64,000 nucleotides of DNA from Dendrolimus kikuchii (GCA_019925095.2 CM034392.1:2301501-2365500), one strand, 5' to 3'; counted from the first letter of the stretch, positions 20,450 to 32,047 are shown. A program made the numbers and translations. The notes: generated by a model from the letters alone, not told the origin.

Positions 20450-22027
20450 GAAAATAATAGTTATCAGCAATAGTGGTGGTGGGTATGCATATTCCGATCA
20501 GGAGGCTTCATTACTTCGTGAATACGTAGGGCCGTAGAGTAGCCGGGCGAAGGCAATAAAACTACGGTGTTCATACAATCTCTAATAATGAACCAAACGA
20601 CGAAATACAGTATTGTATGTGAGTAGACCGATTTAATTTTCCAATCTGCAAATACACTTTTGTCATAAAACGGCAAAATAATAGTTGTCGGCAATAGTAG
20701 TTGGTGTTCAATATGCATATTCTGATCAGAAGGCTACATTACTCCGTGAATACGTAGGAGAGTAGAGTAGTCGAAGATAATAACCACGGTGTTTAATGAA
20801 CATTGAATCTCTAATAATGAACCAAACGACGAAATACAATATTATATGTGAGTAGACTGATTTAATTTTCCAATCTGCAAATACACTTTTGACATAAAAC
20901 GGCAAAACAATAGTTGTCGGCAATAGTAGTTGGTGTTGAAATTGCATATTCTGATCAGAAGGCTACATTACTCCGTGAATACGTAGGAGAGTAGAGTAGT
21001 CGAAGATAATAACCACGGTGTTTAATGAACATTGAATCTCTAATAATGAACCAAACGACGAAATACAATATTATATGTGAGTAGACTGATTTAATTTTCC
21101 AATCTGCAAATACACTTTTGACATAAAACGGCAAAACAATAGTTGTCGGCAATAGTAGTTGGTGTTGAATATGCATATTCTGATCAGAAGGCTACATTAC
21201 TCCGTGAATACGTAGGAGAGTAGAGTAGTCGAAGATAATAACCACGGTGTTTAATGAACATTGAATCTCTAATAATGAACCAAACGACGAAATACAATAT
21301 TATATGTGAGTAGACTGATTTAATTTTCCAATCTGCAAATACACTTTTGACATAAAACGGCAAAACAATAGTTGTCGGCAATAGTAGTTGGTGTTGAAAT
21401 TGCATATTCTGATCAGAAGGCTATATTACTCCGTGAATACGTAGGAGAGTAGAGTAGTCGAAGATAATAACTACGGTGTTTAATGAACATTGAATCTCTA
21501 ATAATGAACCAAACGACGAAATACAATATTATATGTGAGTAGACTGATTTAATTTTCCAATCTGCAAATACACTTTTGACATAAAACGGCAAAACAATAG
21601 TTGTCGGCAATAGTAGTTGGTGTTGAATATGCATATTCTGATCAGAAGGCTACATTACTCCGTGAATACGTAGGAGAGTAGAGTAGTCGAAGATAATAAC
21701 CACGGTGTTTAATGAACATTGAATCTCTAATAATGAACCAAACGACGAAATACAATATTATATGTGAGTAGACTGATTTAATTTTCCAATCTGCAAATAC
21801 ACTTTTGACATAAAACGGCAAAACAATAGTTGTCGGCAATAGTAGTTGGTGTTGAATATGCATATTCTGATCAGAAGGCTACATTACTCCGTGAATACGT
21901 AGGAGAGTAGAGTAGTCGGAGATAATAAAAAAAACCACGGTGTTCATACAATCTCTAATATTGAGCTAATTGACGAAATTTAATATTGCATGGGCGTATA
22001 CTGATTTAATTATCGAATCTACAAGAA
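20450..22027. repeat. 229-bp tandem array (satellite-like)
   Basis: Seven units; the motif TCTGATCAGAAGG recurs at 20721, 20950, 21179, 21408, 21637 and 21866 (229 bases apart each time), with a diverged first unit at 20493. Inner units are nearly identical; the outer ones are diverged and the last is partial. Unit ends alternate between GAAATTGCA and GAATATGCA. A 73-codon minus-strand frame recurs in each unit, but 229 is not a multiple of three, so it is not one long protein. Confidence 0.95.
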
Positions 22028-22468
22028 CACTCCACCGGACACCAACATGGCTACCACATGTGAAATATTTAACATTATAATTGTATTGTAATATATGTTG
22101 AAACCGTGTTTAATGCAAAAAATATGATTTGATTTAATTAATTGAGTCAGAGATTAACGGACTCTCTTCTCAAAAACTAATTGCACAATGCACTGTGTTC
22201 TTCATGAGCTATTATAATGCACACTAGCGCCCGGAGTTCTGTCAGAGTGACATTGACATAACTGACAGTTATACATTGCCACTCTAAAAAAAGTAATTTG
22301 ATTAACAACTTAAAATTAAAATTTCGTAGAATTATTATCGAAGTTGTTCGTCTTAATTATTTAAATATATTTTATTGTAAGCCGTATCTACTAATATTGG
22401 TCTAACAAAAAAAAATTATGTGATTCACAGAGGGATAATTTTTACATCTGTAATATACGTAGGCTTTA
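22028..22468. other. No recognisable gene or repeat
   Basis: AT-rich. It has a short GTGACATTGACATAACTGACAG stretch with no clear meaning. Confidence 0.35.
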
Positions 22469-22768
22469 TCTGTGTAGGAACAGAGAAGAAATATACAATT
22501 TCTTGCGGCCGGGCGGCCTTCGTAACAGGCGACAAAACAACCCACAGCTAGGTGGTAGGGTATTTGCTTGTCTGGATTGTTACCACCCCTGATCTGGTGT
22601 ATACCGCTATAACAATGAGTTATGTTCCAGCATTAGTGGCCAGTGTTCTTTTAGAGAGCGGCAGCGCATTGGTAGCACCTTTGGCGTGACACATGTTAAT
22701 AGGTGATGGTAACCGCTTTCCATCAGGCGGGCCGTCTACCTGTCTACTAAACACATGCAATAAAAAAG
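22469..22768 (+). mobile_element. SINE-1, diverged full-length copy
   Basis: Head TCTGTGTAGGAACAGAG to CACATGCAATAAAAAA. More substitutions than most copies, so it is older. Confidence 0.8.
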
Positions 22769-23413
22769 GTGGATTACTATTTTTAATGCTAATTTCGATA
22801 CAGAAAATATCACACACTATTTAAATACAGGAAGCAAAACGATTTAGTACAGATTATTAAGGTGTTTTTAACAGCAGGACCTAAGTTTATGGAATCGTAT
22901 CTTAACCTTGTTTTATAAATAGACGAAATAAAAGCGTACTAAACAATAGATTAAGGAAGAAATCAACACAATTTATCAAACAATGCGAGTTGCAATTGAA
23001 AATGGACAAAATACCTTCAGAAATATCTCTTACAATGGTGAGTATATTTTAGCCAAACGTTAACCAGGGTGCTTGAGCCCCGTCTTCCTGATGTCGAATA
23101 TGGGCGTTCTTGAAAGTGCTGTGCCAAGTTACGATGGACGGTGTCAGAAATGAAGACAATGGGAGCAAACATTAATAACTTTCTTTTGTTTCCCACGTAC
23201 ACGTCTAAGCGATGGCCGTACAAGAATATTTTTTTGTTAGTTGGTTTTTTTAGGGTTCTGTAGCTATTTTGGTAGAAAAGTAACTGTGGTAGTGGTACAC
23301 TTGCAAGCCGATAGATGGTGCTGTGCAATAATTGACGACGCAAGACATTTCCTATACGTACGTGCTTAATGCGATGGAGTCGTGTCGCCGAAGCGGTCGA
23401 GCCGAGATTGAAC
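22769..23413. other. No supportable gene
   Basis: A 144-codon minus-strand frame (23017-23451) crosses into the hAT end and has no motif. CGGTCGAGCCGAGATTGAAC (23395-23412) also occurs near 40260 and, inverted, near 29755, so it belongs to a scattered repeat. Confidence 0.35.
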
Positions 23414-23421
23414 CTCACAAG

Positions 23422-24179
23422 TAGGGATGCAACATCGTTCATACAAAACATCGATGTTAGGATATCGATGTTGTCAAAAGTGAAACATCGATGTTAAAAA
23501 TATCGATATTTATGTACGATATATCGATGTTTATGAACGATGTTTTTTTATCACCATTTACATAAACTTTTGACGGTTCTTCCTGCGATGCAAATGAAAT
23601 ATCGTTTTTTTTTTAACGTCGATGTATCGCCCAAACCACTCTAGCAGACCTTTCTTAATTCTTGCTTTCACTAACATCATCCTTTTACACCACTGTCACT
23701 CCATCTTTCAAAGAAATACCACACACACTTCTCAATGCTCTCATTCCTACTAAATACTACGTTCTATTTATATGTCTTTTGCCTTACCGAACATTCACTA
23801 CTTTACTTACAATTCAACAGCGTGGGCACACACTAACACATCCCTATCACCATTTTAAATAAATGTACATCTAAGAAAAATGGTCATTTTTAAAAGAAAT
23901 GAAAGAAATAGGTATAATAATCAACGTTTACATTATAAATTATTATTGGCAATAAGAAAAAAATATGAAAAAAATAATATAATGGATATATGTATAGATC
24001 ACAGATAGAGCGCAAGATGGCACGTTATGTCTATGTAAGATAAAATATCGTTCACAAAACATCGTTCTTGAACAACGATGTATCGTCGATGTTTCGGTTT
24101 GAACATCGATGTTAAAACATCAATTTTAAGGAACGATATATCGATGTTTGGAAACATCGATGTTTTGTTTGCATCCCTA
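23422..24179. mobile_element. hAT-type non-autonomous element with subterminal ATCGAT repeats
   Basis: Inverted ends TAGGGATGCAA ... TTGCATCCCTA are flanked by an exact 8-bp duplication CTCACAAG (23414-23421, 24180-24187). Both ends carry many copies of AACATCGATGTT-like palindromes, which is where hAT transposases are known to bind. The middle (23640-24020) is non-coding and AT-rich. The host sequence is the scattered GGTCGAGCCGAG repeat. Confidence 0.9.
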
Positions 24180-24187
24180 CTCACAAG

Positions 24188-24866
24188 AGGTGCCTTTACG
24201 AGCGCGCTGCTTTCGGGCTGAACGCCTACGCTCTCGGACGCCACAGCTGGGCGTTCCGCCCTGCGCCTTATGCCATGGCTACGGGTATATGTGATTCCCA
24301 GCTCCGTAGTGCTCTGGCAGGCAGCTGCCGCCCCGCGTCAACCGGTCCAGATGCTGGCTGTAGCCGTAACAAACGATCATTTATAAATAAATACTAATTG
24401 ATGAAGCTTAAAAACTATATTTAATTATTTAACACGATCTGTTGAGTGAATTTTGAGACAGGGCTAATAATTCCTTAATATTGTTTTCTATCTTCCTTAA
24501 CAAACGGTCTTTTAATATGGGAGTCATTTTCCAAAAGTACCCGACATTTCTCTAAAATTAGTGTGTCCAAAGATACACACAAAAACTTTAGTTGTATAAC
24601 ATTAGTTCTTAAGACTTACAGCATCAAAGGAAGAAAGAAATTAATTCATTTTGGGACAAACAGAACATTACATTAACAAACTGTAACATCTAAAGTAACG
24701 AAATCAACATACAAAGAGACAAAAACAAAGAAATATATATACGTCCTGACATTCTTCTAAGCTTAGGAATATAATATGCCTATTTTTTTTTATTGCCTCC
24801 TCCGCCATATGTCAGGGCGGAACTCTTTCTCGTTCTTTTATTTTTATTTATTTTCTTTTATTATAT
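24188..24866. other. Repeat remnant, then unassigned sequence
   Basis: 24188-24370 is GC-richer and continues the repeat that holds the hAT insertion; a related piece is at 40240-40390. The rest has no feature I can support. Confidence 0.35.
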
Positions 24867-25541
24867 TGTTATGAGTGCGGGGCTCGAATTAAAAATGCCG
24901 TTGGAATTACTATAGAATTTATTAGAATTATACAAACACGTATAACAGGTACAAATATAACCGGACGCAATAAGTCCAAATGTAACGCACAATTCAATGA
25001 CACGCGCAAAGTTCGTCACTAAAATGTACACACGTCTTGCCTCTCTTGTGTTATCGCTTCGACTGCTCCCTCTCCATCCTGCCGTCGTTTTATATTTCGA
25101 CTTAATTTCCTAGAAATCGTAATCCGCACACCTGGTTAATTATACAATAGGCTGTTCTCCACAATAACCAATAAATAAGTAAATAAAAGAAGACAATCAT
25201 AAAGGTATTACAATTGGTTTTTTTTTAGACCCGGGGTTCTCCGTCATAGGGTAGGACAGAGACTATCTTTTCTATGTTTCTATTGCTATAATATATAGGT
25301 TTAATTTTTTTCCTATCTCATAGCTTCTTAATGCATGCAAGAACTACTACTATTAGGATTTTAAAATTGGGTGATTACGGGTGGGATATATCTATGGGGA
25401 ATAACTACTTTATTGAATTTGGTCTGGTAGATGGGTTTTTGGATAACTAGGTTAAGGATTTGGGTTACAATCCATTCAAATGCTGACAGGTAATAGCGTG
25501 CTTCGTGGAATTTGTCTTTGTCGGGGGGCTAACTTGTAACA
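24867..25541 (-). mobile_element. LTR-1 solo LTR with an internal insert
   Basis: TGTTAT...GTAACA bounded by ATAT (24863-24866, 25542-25545). Compared with the copy at 61295-61821, it holds an extra ~250 bases (about 25220-25470) that start with poly-T then AGACCCGGGGTTCTCC, which looks like a minus-strand LINE 3' end. Confidence 0.75.
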
Positions 25542-26356
25542 ATATTCTACTTTTGAGGGGTAAATAAATGTGGGCGTCAATTTTTTATTATAGTAAGTTT
25601 TTCTTTTCTTTTTTTGATTTTTTTTTAAAATATGCCTATTGGAGTAACGCTGTTCTTTCGAGAAAGGAAACAAGACAATAAAAAGCGTTATATTATTATA
25701 TTTTTTTACACTATTGCATAGCTTTTATCGCGGGCTTTGAGCGCGGCGACCGAATCAAGAAATTCCGTAATGAATATAAAACGCAACGCCCCCCACTCCG
25801 CCTACCATGTAGCTCGGCCGAGCGTTCGCTTAACGTGTATGTATAAGGTCCGACTTTTTTTTTTTTTTTGAGGCGAGGGAAAATGCTTAACCGATTTACG
25901 CACAAACTGGGTCGTTGCTAGGGGAACGACACGCGTCGGTCGGGGGCGATAACACTGCAGCAATAGTATGCTCTTGGCGGTGCTCCGTCCGCGATCAACG
26001 TCACAGAATAGTGTGGAAGACTCCGAGCGTTGCTGCACGAGCGAGCAACCCCAATACCCACTAAAAACCCTCTCCTCCCTGTCAACCCTGCGCTTTTGTT
26101 TGTGTTGGAAAGGCTGAGATTTAGAACATAGTTACGCCCAGTCGATCCAGCGCAATAAAGTGCCTGGAGTGTGCCCTGGGAGAACACACTCCACTTCGTT
26201 GTGCAGGGGTAGAAGGTCCTTTGCTCTCATGTATAAGGTACGACTGTACGAAGCTCGCACGGATCGAGACGAGCTGCTCCGAAATCGGACGAATACGTAA
26301 GCAGATGTTTCTGGGAAAGTATATAGGTGTATAGGTATCTATCATATCTTTATAAT
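25542..26356. other. GC-rich unassigned block
   Basis: 25720-26345 is distinctly richer in G+C and CpG than its surroundings, with three overlapping minus-strand frames of 64-89 codons and no stop-free consensus. Could be an old repeat, an LTR-like region or a promoter-proximal host segment. No second copy occurs here. Confidence 0.3.
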
Positions 26357-26600
26357 GACGGCCTCTGTGGTTGAGCGGGCTAAACCTTTGCCGGCTTACC
26401 TCACTGCAATGCAGAGGCTCCGGGTTCGATTCCTGGTATGGTAAATTTCGGAAACGAATTTTCTCCGTTATTTACTATGGTCTGGGTGTCTGGGATCGGC
26501 CCCAGAGTGGTCCGTTGTATATTACCCATAACACAAGCGTAACTTGCTTAATTTGGGGATATACAGTGTGTGTGTTTGTCTGCCGATTTATTTATTTATA
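26357..26600 (+). mobile_element. SINE-2, tRNA-derived SINE
   Basis: Near full length. A box TGGTTGAGCGGG and B box GGTTCGATTCC are both intact; tail TTTATTTATTTA. Confidence 0.85.
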
Positions 26601-27084
26601 TGTTTATATATATAAAAAAAATGCCACACTCACCGCATGTGCGCCCCGTAAGTATACATGTAGGTATATATGTATACATAGGTGTACCTATGTACAACAG
26701 TGAAGTTGCTGGTGAATAGCTGTATGCGTATAATTTGTGTATAAAGTGTTTTAAATATGAATAAACAAAGTGCATTTATTAATGAAGAAAGTGATGAAAA
26801 TATCAATGAAAAAAAAAATACTGCATAAATAACAAATAAATAAATAATTATAATTGCATTAGTTTAATAAAAAATGCTATCCAATAGCTTTACCGCGGCA
26901 GTCCCCGAGTGCCACACTTTTTTGTTCTAATTGACCCTATTTACAATATGAACGACGAAAATTTTGAAAAATAAGTTAAAGTCACAAATAACATAGGTTA
27001 TCGATTACTATATTTGATTAACGTGAATGATTTCATGCAAACACTTGCACTTGATTATTAATTAATTAATGGTTAGCACTCTTA
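26601..27084. other. AT-rich, no gene seen
   Basis: Contains TATAC/GTATA-rich tracts and A-runs. No repeat or open frame of note. Confidence 0.4.
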
Positions 27085-27352
27085 ATGCATGATGAAAGAA
27101 TGACTAAACAGATATACAATGCAAAAGTGGATGGATGCAGAAGTCGTGGAAGGCCACGACACACCTTCCATGATCAAATTGATCATGTACTAGCGGAGGG
27201 TGATGTCAGGAGCCTTAAGAACAGACGAGTGTGCATGACAAGAGTTATGAATGTCAAAGAAGCAAGTGAGGTGTGTAAGAATGGGCCTAAATGGCGCTCT
27301 GTTGTTCGTGCCTACCCCGCAAGGGAACTGGCGTGAAGTTGTTTATGTATGT
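27085..27352 (+). mobile_element. RTE-1 copy
   Basis: MHDERMTKQI to ARELA stop is a continuous 83-codon frame with a short ATGT tail. Target duplication not clear. Confidence 0.85.
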
Positions 27353-27384
27353 ATATAAATATAAAGAAAAAAAAATAGGTAGAC

Positions 27385-27883
27385 CTGTTGCTGGGGAGTT
27401 TGTTGCCGCTTCTTGTCCTTAACACCAATAACACGTTGCGAAGCGGTGTACATATACTAAGAAGTAAATTTAAATTTTAACTTATATGCATGACCTACAA
27501 AAAGTGTTGTTTTTTATCCGTGCAGGAACGGAGAAAGAATACAATTTCCTGCGGCCGGGCGGCCTGTCGTAAGAGGCGACTTAATAACCCACAGCCAGGT
27601 GGTAGGGCATTTGCCCGACTGCATGGCTACCACCCCTGGTCAAGAGCATGCCGCCATAACAACCTTGAGTTGTGTTCCGGCATTAGTGACCAGGTTCCAG
27701 TTTCCCTTAAGAGAGCAGCAGCGCATTTGTAGCAACTTTGGTGTTGCAAATGTCCATAGGCGATGGTAACTACTTTCCATCAAGTAGGCCGTCTGCCTGT
27801 CTGCTGATCTCCTGCAATAAAAAAAAAGTGTTCTCCAATGGAACTTATTTTGAATAAAAACTTTTTAATTTGAATTTGAATTC
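27385..27883 (+). mobile_element. LINE-5 3' end split by SINE-1
   Basis: GTTGCTGGGGAGTTTGTTGCCG, GTTGCGAAGCGGTG, then AAAAAGTGTT|CTCCAATGG and TTTGAATTTGAA. The SINE-1 at 27517-27827 interrupts AAAAAGTGTT, which is repeated on both sides (27499-27508, 27823-27832). Confidence 0.65.
27517..27827 (+). mobile_element. SINE-1, full length
   Basis: Fixed head to poly-A, flanked by a 10-bp AAAAAGTGTT duplication. Close to consensus. Confidence 0.9.
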
Positions 27884-28082
27884 ACTGCAACGCAGAGGTT
27901 CCGGATTCGATTCCTGGTATGGTAAATATCGGAAAAGAATTTTCTCCCTTATTCGCTATGGTCTGGATCTCTAGAATCAGCCCCAGAGTAGTCCGTTGTA
28001 CATTACCCGTAACACAAGCGTAACTTGCTTAATTTGCGGGTATACAATACGTGTGATTGTCTACCGATTATTTATTTATAAC
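27884..28082 (+). mobile_element. SINE-2, 5'-truncated
   Basis: Begins CACTGCAACGCAGAGG, so the A box is absent. B box is GATTCGATTCC. Tail TTATTTATT. Confidence 0.75.
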
Positions 28083-28440
28083 TACATATATATCTATTAC
28101 AATTAAGTCTACAAATATAAACACAAGCTCCGCATCCCTCAAGAATGACTTAAACCTGAATAAAAGCATGCTATGTTTATTATAATAATAGAATGATATA
28201 CAAAACGGCAAAGAATAGACATAAAAATAAAACTCACATTTATATATTAGTATTGATACATAGGTAAAATACTGTATAATACATTGATGAATTTCAAAAG
28301 GCCTTCAGAACTCAATATCGTAGTGTTTATTCAGAGGCTATATGTAAAAACCATACAAATTTGCTTCAAATACATAAGAGTTATATGAAAATGGATATAA
28401 AGGTCGATTTACATTATACGATCTATTTACGAAATTTATT
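28083..28440. other. No recognisable gene
   Basis: AT-rich sequence leading into a LINE-3 end. Confidence 0.4.
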
Positions 28441-28456
28441 CAAACACCATTGACTA

Positions 28457-28621
28457 TCTTATATCGGGACATAGTCAAACGTCTGGTGGATGTCTCACGT
28501 GACCAAAAGACTGGTTTATACCTCGGACAGCGCATCAGCATTGCCATTCAGAGAGGCAATGTGGCCAGTCTTTTGGGCACGTTTCCGACTGATAGCTGTC
28601 TAGAACTAGATTTTATACTTT
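28457..28621 (+). pseudogene. LINE-3 C-terminal fragment
   Basis: Reads LYRDIVKRLVDVSRDQK, then TGLYLGQRISIAIQRGN, then VASLLGTFP and a stop at about 28621. It is the same C-terminal module as at 31341, 43523 and 44140. In other animals this ETLGPWGP...QRGNAASLLGT module ends the polyprotein of a non-LTR element (recalled, not searched). An AT-rich TTTAGTTT 3' region follows to ~28990. Confidence 0.65.
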
Positions 28622-28653
28622 AATTTTAGTTTGTTTTGAATTATGAATTATGT

Positions 28654-28769
28654 TTGAGTTATGAATGTTAAAGAAGCAAGTGAGGTGTGTAAGAATGGGC
28701 CTAAATGGCGCTCTGTTGTTCGTGCCTACCCCGCAAGGGAACTGGCGTGAAGTTATGTATGTATGTATG
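28654..28769 (+). mobile_element. RTE-1, short copy
   Basis: Last ~95 bases of RTE-1 and a four-unit ATGT tail. TAATTTTAGTTTGT occurs on the left (28621-28634) and right (28770-28783). A 19-base gap on the left makes the duplication assignment tentative. Confidence 0.85.
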
Positions 28770-28783
28770 TATGTAATTTTAGT

Positions 28784-29564
28784 TTGTATATATAGTTTAT
28801 TTTTAGTTTAATTTATTGTATAGTTTAATTTATTTATAATTTAGTTTATTTATAATTAGATACATATTTATTTTTAAGTATTTAGTTTTTAATTAGCTAT
28901 TATAATTCTTAAAGCTACGTTTCCTCTAATCCAATATTATGTTAATTAAATAAATGTTTAAATTAACACCATTTATTTACCGGATAGCTTCTTCAAAGAT
29001 AAAATTAAATGTTTTTTAATTTAATTTATATATTATTATAAAAAATTAAAGTATTTGTGTGTAGATACATTTTTACGTTCTTATTTCAAAAAATTATCAG
29101 TTTGAATTAATTATTTTATTGTTGATTGTATTTTTTCTAACGGATGACGTTATAATACTTATAATATTTGTATACCCCAAATGGGCGGACTAGTAATTTA
29201 AAATTATAATTATGTTTTAAACCGAAAGTATAAAAATCATTAAGTGCCACTAATTATATAAAAATATAGGTTGTATTTAGTTATATAAAAATGTTTGGCA
29301 AATGTAAAGGCAAATCAAAAATAGATGAATAGATTGTGTGAATAGGAAAGTATAGAAGGAAAATACTCCAAATAATTAAGAGAAGGTGAAAAAAAGAGAG
29401 AAGATATATATTTGTTATGTTTATACTAGTTCTTTGAGTAAATTTGAACATAAACATTGCTACTGAAAATAAATATAATAATTAGGCAACATAAAACTCC
29501 GATTGTAGTTGGTTTCCTCTCGTCTTAATAACGAAAACAGGTTAACGTTCGTTGCCTGAAAGAT
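28784..29564. other. AT-rich LINE-3 tail, then unassigned
   Basis: 28784-28990 is TTTAGTTTATTTA-rich and probably the LINE-3 3' region. The remainder is AT-rich and shows no gene. Confidence 0.4.
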
Positions 29565-29672
29565 AGTGCTTTAATAAGGCCGCCCATTGTACTAACTTAT
29601 AATCTTAAGACAAGAAAATGTATTACCATTTTAATGTTGGTATACAATAAAGAGTATTGTTGTTGCTAACTG
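29565..29672 (+). mobile_element. LINE-2 3' tail
   Basis: TTAATAAGGCCGCCCATTGT ... ACAATAAAGAGTATTGTTGT is the plus-strand form of the LINE-2 3' end, with its polyadenylation-like signal. Confidence 0.6.
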
Positions 29673-29857
29673 TTGGGGTTTAAGTAAGTGTGTGCGGTGC
29701 GTCGATGATTTAACTCCGTTGGATAGAATGGCGCACCACTTGCGAGAGCCCATAGCTCAATCGCCGCGGGTGCTAGGCTCGACCGCTTGTAAGGGGAATA
29801 CTTAATAATACGGTGAGATATTCTAATCTGTATGTAATTATTGCTTAATGAATTTAA

Positions 29858-30208
29858 CTAGTGGTTCCCTAGTGGTCGAAATTCGACCATAATTAATTTA
29901 AATTATGAGTTGGAACATTATTAAGGTTCTGTTGTTAAAGGCTATACTTGTATAATCACAGATTTCGCCAAGACTACACTGTTAATTCGACTTTAACAAT
30001 AAACAAAAGAGTATGTGTGTGTCAAATACATGGTAGTGTGTCAATTTTTTTTTATCGATTTAATGTATTTTTTATGCATAATTTTTAAAAAAATATCAGT
30101 ATTCTGCACTCCTCTATATAAACCGTGTGCGAAATTTCATACTCCTCCGTCCGCGCAACTTTCGTCAAAAGTGGTCCAAAGTTTTTGCTTCTCGTATTAA
30201 TATAATGA
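29858..30208 (-). mobile_element. HEL-1 non-autonomous Helitron
   Basis: Minus-strand copy: CTAG end at 29858-29861 preceded by A, TC end at 30207-30208 followed by T. Hairpin GGTCGAAATTCGACC at 29874-29888. This is the compact, uninterrupted form (~350 bp). Confidence 0.75.
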
Positions 30209-30714
30209 TATTTAACTTAAGACTATATATACAGAAATCTTAACTGCTACGTGAAAATATATAAAACCTAAACATTTTCGTAGATGCATCTTTGAAGGTT
30301 TTGTTTTCTGTATTGACAAATTTTGGCACGTACATGGACTCAGTATTAACCTTGCTAATTATGTAGCAATAAATTATTCCACGTGCGCGACGTAACATGA
30401 ACGATACGACGTTCCGACATTACGATTTGAACATGTATCGTGACATTCTAAATCGCCCTCCACCCGTAAACTTTCTTGATCGTTTACGTACCTTATCCCT
30501 CCGTATAACATGAATAAATAAGAGGATCAAGTTCACCCTCTCGCGAATAAAAACTTATTTTTTATTACATACATCATTTAATAAACAGAATTGATACATT
30601 ATTGGATCGGCTTACCTCTTTTTGTTAGACTTTTGTCAGTTTCAATGATGTGGGTTAGGTATGTTGTAGTTGTTTTAACCAAAAATACAAAATGAAAATG
30701 GGCTCTCTGTTAGA
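30209..30714. other. No recognisable gene or repeat
   Basis: AT-rich. Nothing supportable. Confidence 0.4.
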
Positions 30715-30718
30715 ATAT

Positions 30719-31158
30719 TGTTACGACCGACAAAGACCGATTCACAACTGCAGTCTTTTACTTTCCCCATTTGGACTTCTTTTGTTTACTTATTTATTGG
30801 CATACGGTTCATTGTCCTATTGTACTCGTTTATGGCCGTTTGCAGGCATAATTAGCCATGTGTGCGGGTTAGGATTTCTAGGAAATTAAGTCGACGATAC
30901 GGGCGGGCACACTTATATTTGTGAAGTATAAAACGACGATAGGATGGAGAGAGGAGGCAGTGAAGCGACGATTACGCTACGAGCAAGACGTGTGTACATT
31001 CGATAAGCTATATATTGACGGACTTTGCGCGTGTTAGTGAATCGTGCATCACGTTTGTACTGGTTATGTCCAGTTATATTTGTACCTGTGTTATACGCGT
31101 TTGTATAGTTCTAATAACTTCTAACGGCATTTTTAATTCGAGTCCCGCACTCGTAACA
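30719..31158 (+). mobile_element. LTR-1 solo LTR, intact
   Basis: 440 bp, TGTTAC...GTAACA, with ATAT on each side (30715-30718, 31159-31162). TATA box TATAAAA at 30928. Conserved GTGTACATTCGATAAGC and GACGGACTTTGCGCGTG follow it. No internal retroviral-type sequence adjoins. Confidence 0.85.
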
Positions 31159-31340
31159 ATATAATAATAGCCTTATAAGGGACTGCACTCAGTTGAATAA
31201 GAATTCATCTATTTATCAATCAGCCTACAATATTCTTTTTTTTTTAAATTAACACTTGTAAAAAAACCGCTCGATATTCGCTTCGATAATAACTGTAAAA
31301 TCAAATATAATCGCATAAAAGCAATTAAAATTATGGAGCT

Positions 31341-31574
31341 TTAGGAAGGAGTTACATATTTGTGCCGTTTGGGGTTGAAACATTAGGCCCGTGGGGTCCG
31401 TCGGCAAAGAGTTTCTTTAAAGACATATGTAAGAAACTCTTTGACACTACCCGTGATCAGAAGGCTGGCTCATATTTTGCACAACAAATAAGTATTGCCA
31501 TACAGCGTGGCAATGCAGCCAGCCTTCTGGGCACGCTCCCCGTTCGCAATGATCTGCTACATAATGTATTTTAG
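31341..31574 (+). pseudogene. LINE-3 C-terminal coding fragment
   Basis: Frame reads GRSYIFVPFGVETLGPWGPS, then a KSFFKDICKK helix, RDQKAGSYFAQQISIAIQRG and ASLLGTLP, then stop. Of the LINE-3 relics this is the one whose open end is best preserved. Nothing upstream codes, so it is a 5'-truncated insertion. Confidence 0.7.
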
Positions 31575-32047
31575 TTTCAATGTCTTCTGATACTTAGTAA
31601 AAGCTAGTTAAGTTTACTTATTGCATCAAATCCCATTAAAATTTAGTTTAAATATTAATTAAACGTTTATAATAAATTTTAATTCACAGACCGCTTACGT
31701 AATCCAAATTAATGTACTTCAAACGGGGGCATGGCCTGAAATTTTACGAGCGGGGAGCTTTCATTCGACACGGCTCGCGATCGTTTTTCTATTTCGGAAA
31801 ATGGGTAATTCGCTAAAACTTAAACAGAAAATAAACACCCCAGGGCTTTGTGTATACTGTTTTCTAATAATCCCTCCGGGGTCCACCGGAGGCCTCTGGA
31901 GCCTCTTAATTAAAACATAAACGAGTTCGATAGCATCCCGACTGAGCACGGTATTAAGATGCGTAATTCTTTTTGGACCGTTTTTAGATATTTTCGCCTG
32001 ATTTGGGGTGTCTGGGAGTTTGGTGTTTTACATTTCTGAAAGATTTT
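31575..32047. other. No supportable gene
   Basis: Contains CCTCCGGGGTCCACCGGAGG, a near-perfect palindrome at 31872-31891. No coding signal. Confidence 0.35.

Noticed and set aside
20464..21863. Six similar 73-84-codon minus-strand frames
   Set aside because: They arise from the 229-bp tandem unit. The period is not divisible by three and there is no promoter, motif or homology, so no gene family is claimed.
20450..22027. CRISPR array
   Set aside because: Units are contiguous 229-bp tandem repeats without unique spacers, in a eukaryotic setting.
23017..23451. 144-codon minus-strand open frame as a gene
   Set aside because: It runs into the end of the hAT element, has no motif and shows no splice or codon signal.
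23422..24179. Regulatory cluster made of ATCGAT sites
   Set aside because: The repeats lie inside an element with hAT ends and an 8-bp duplication, so transposon termini explain them first.
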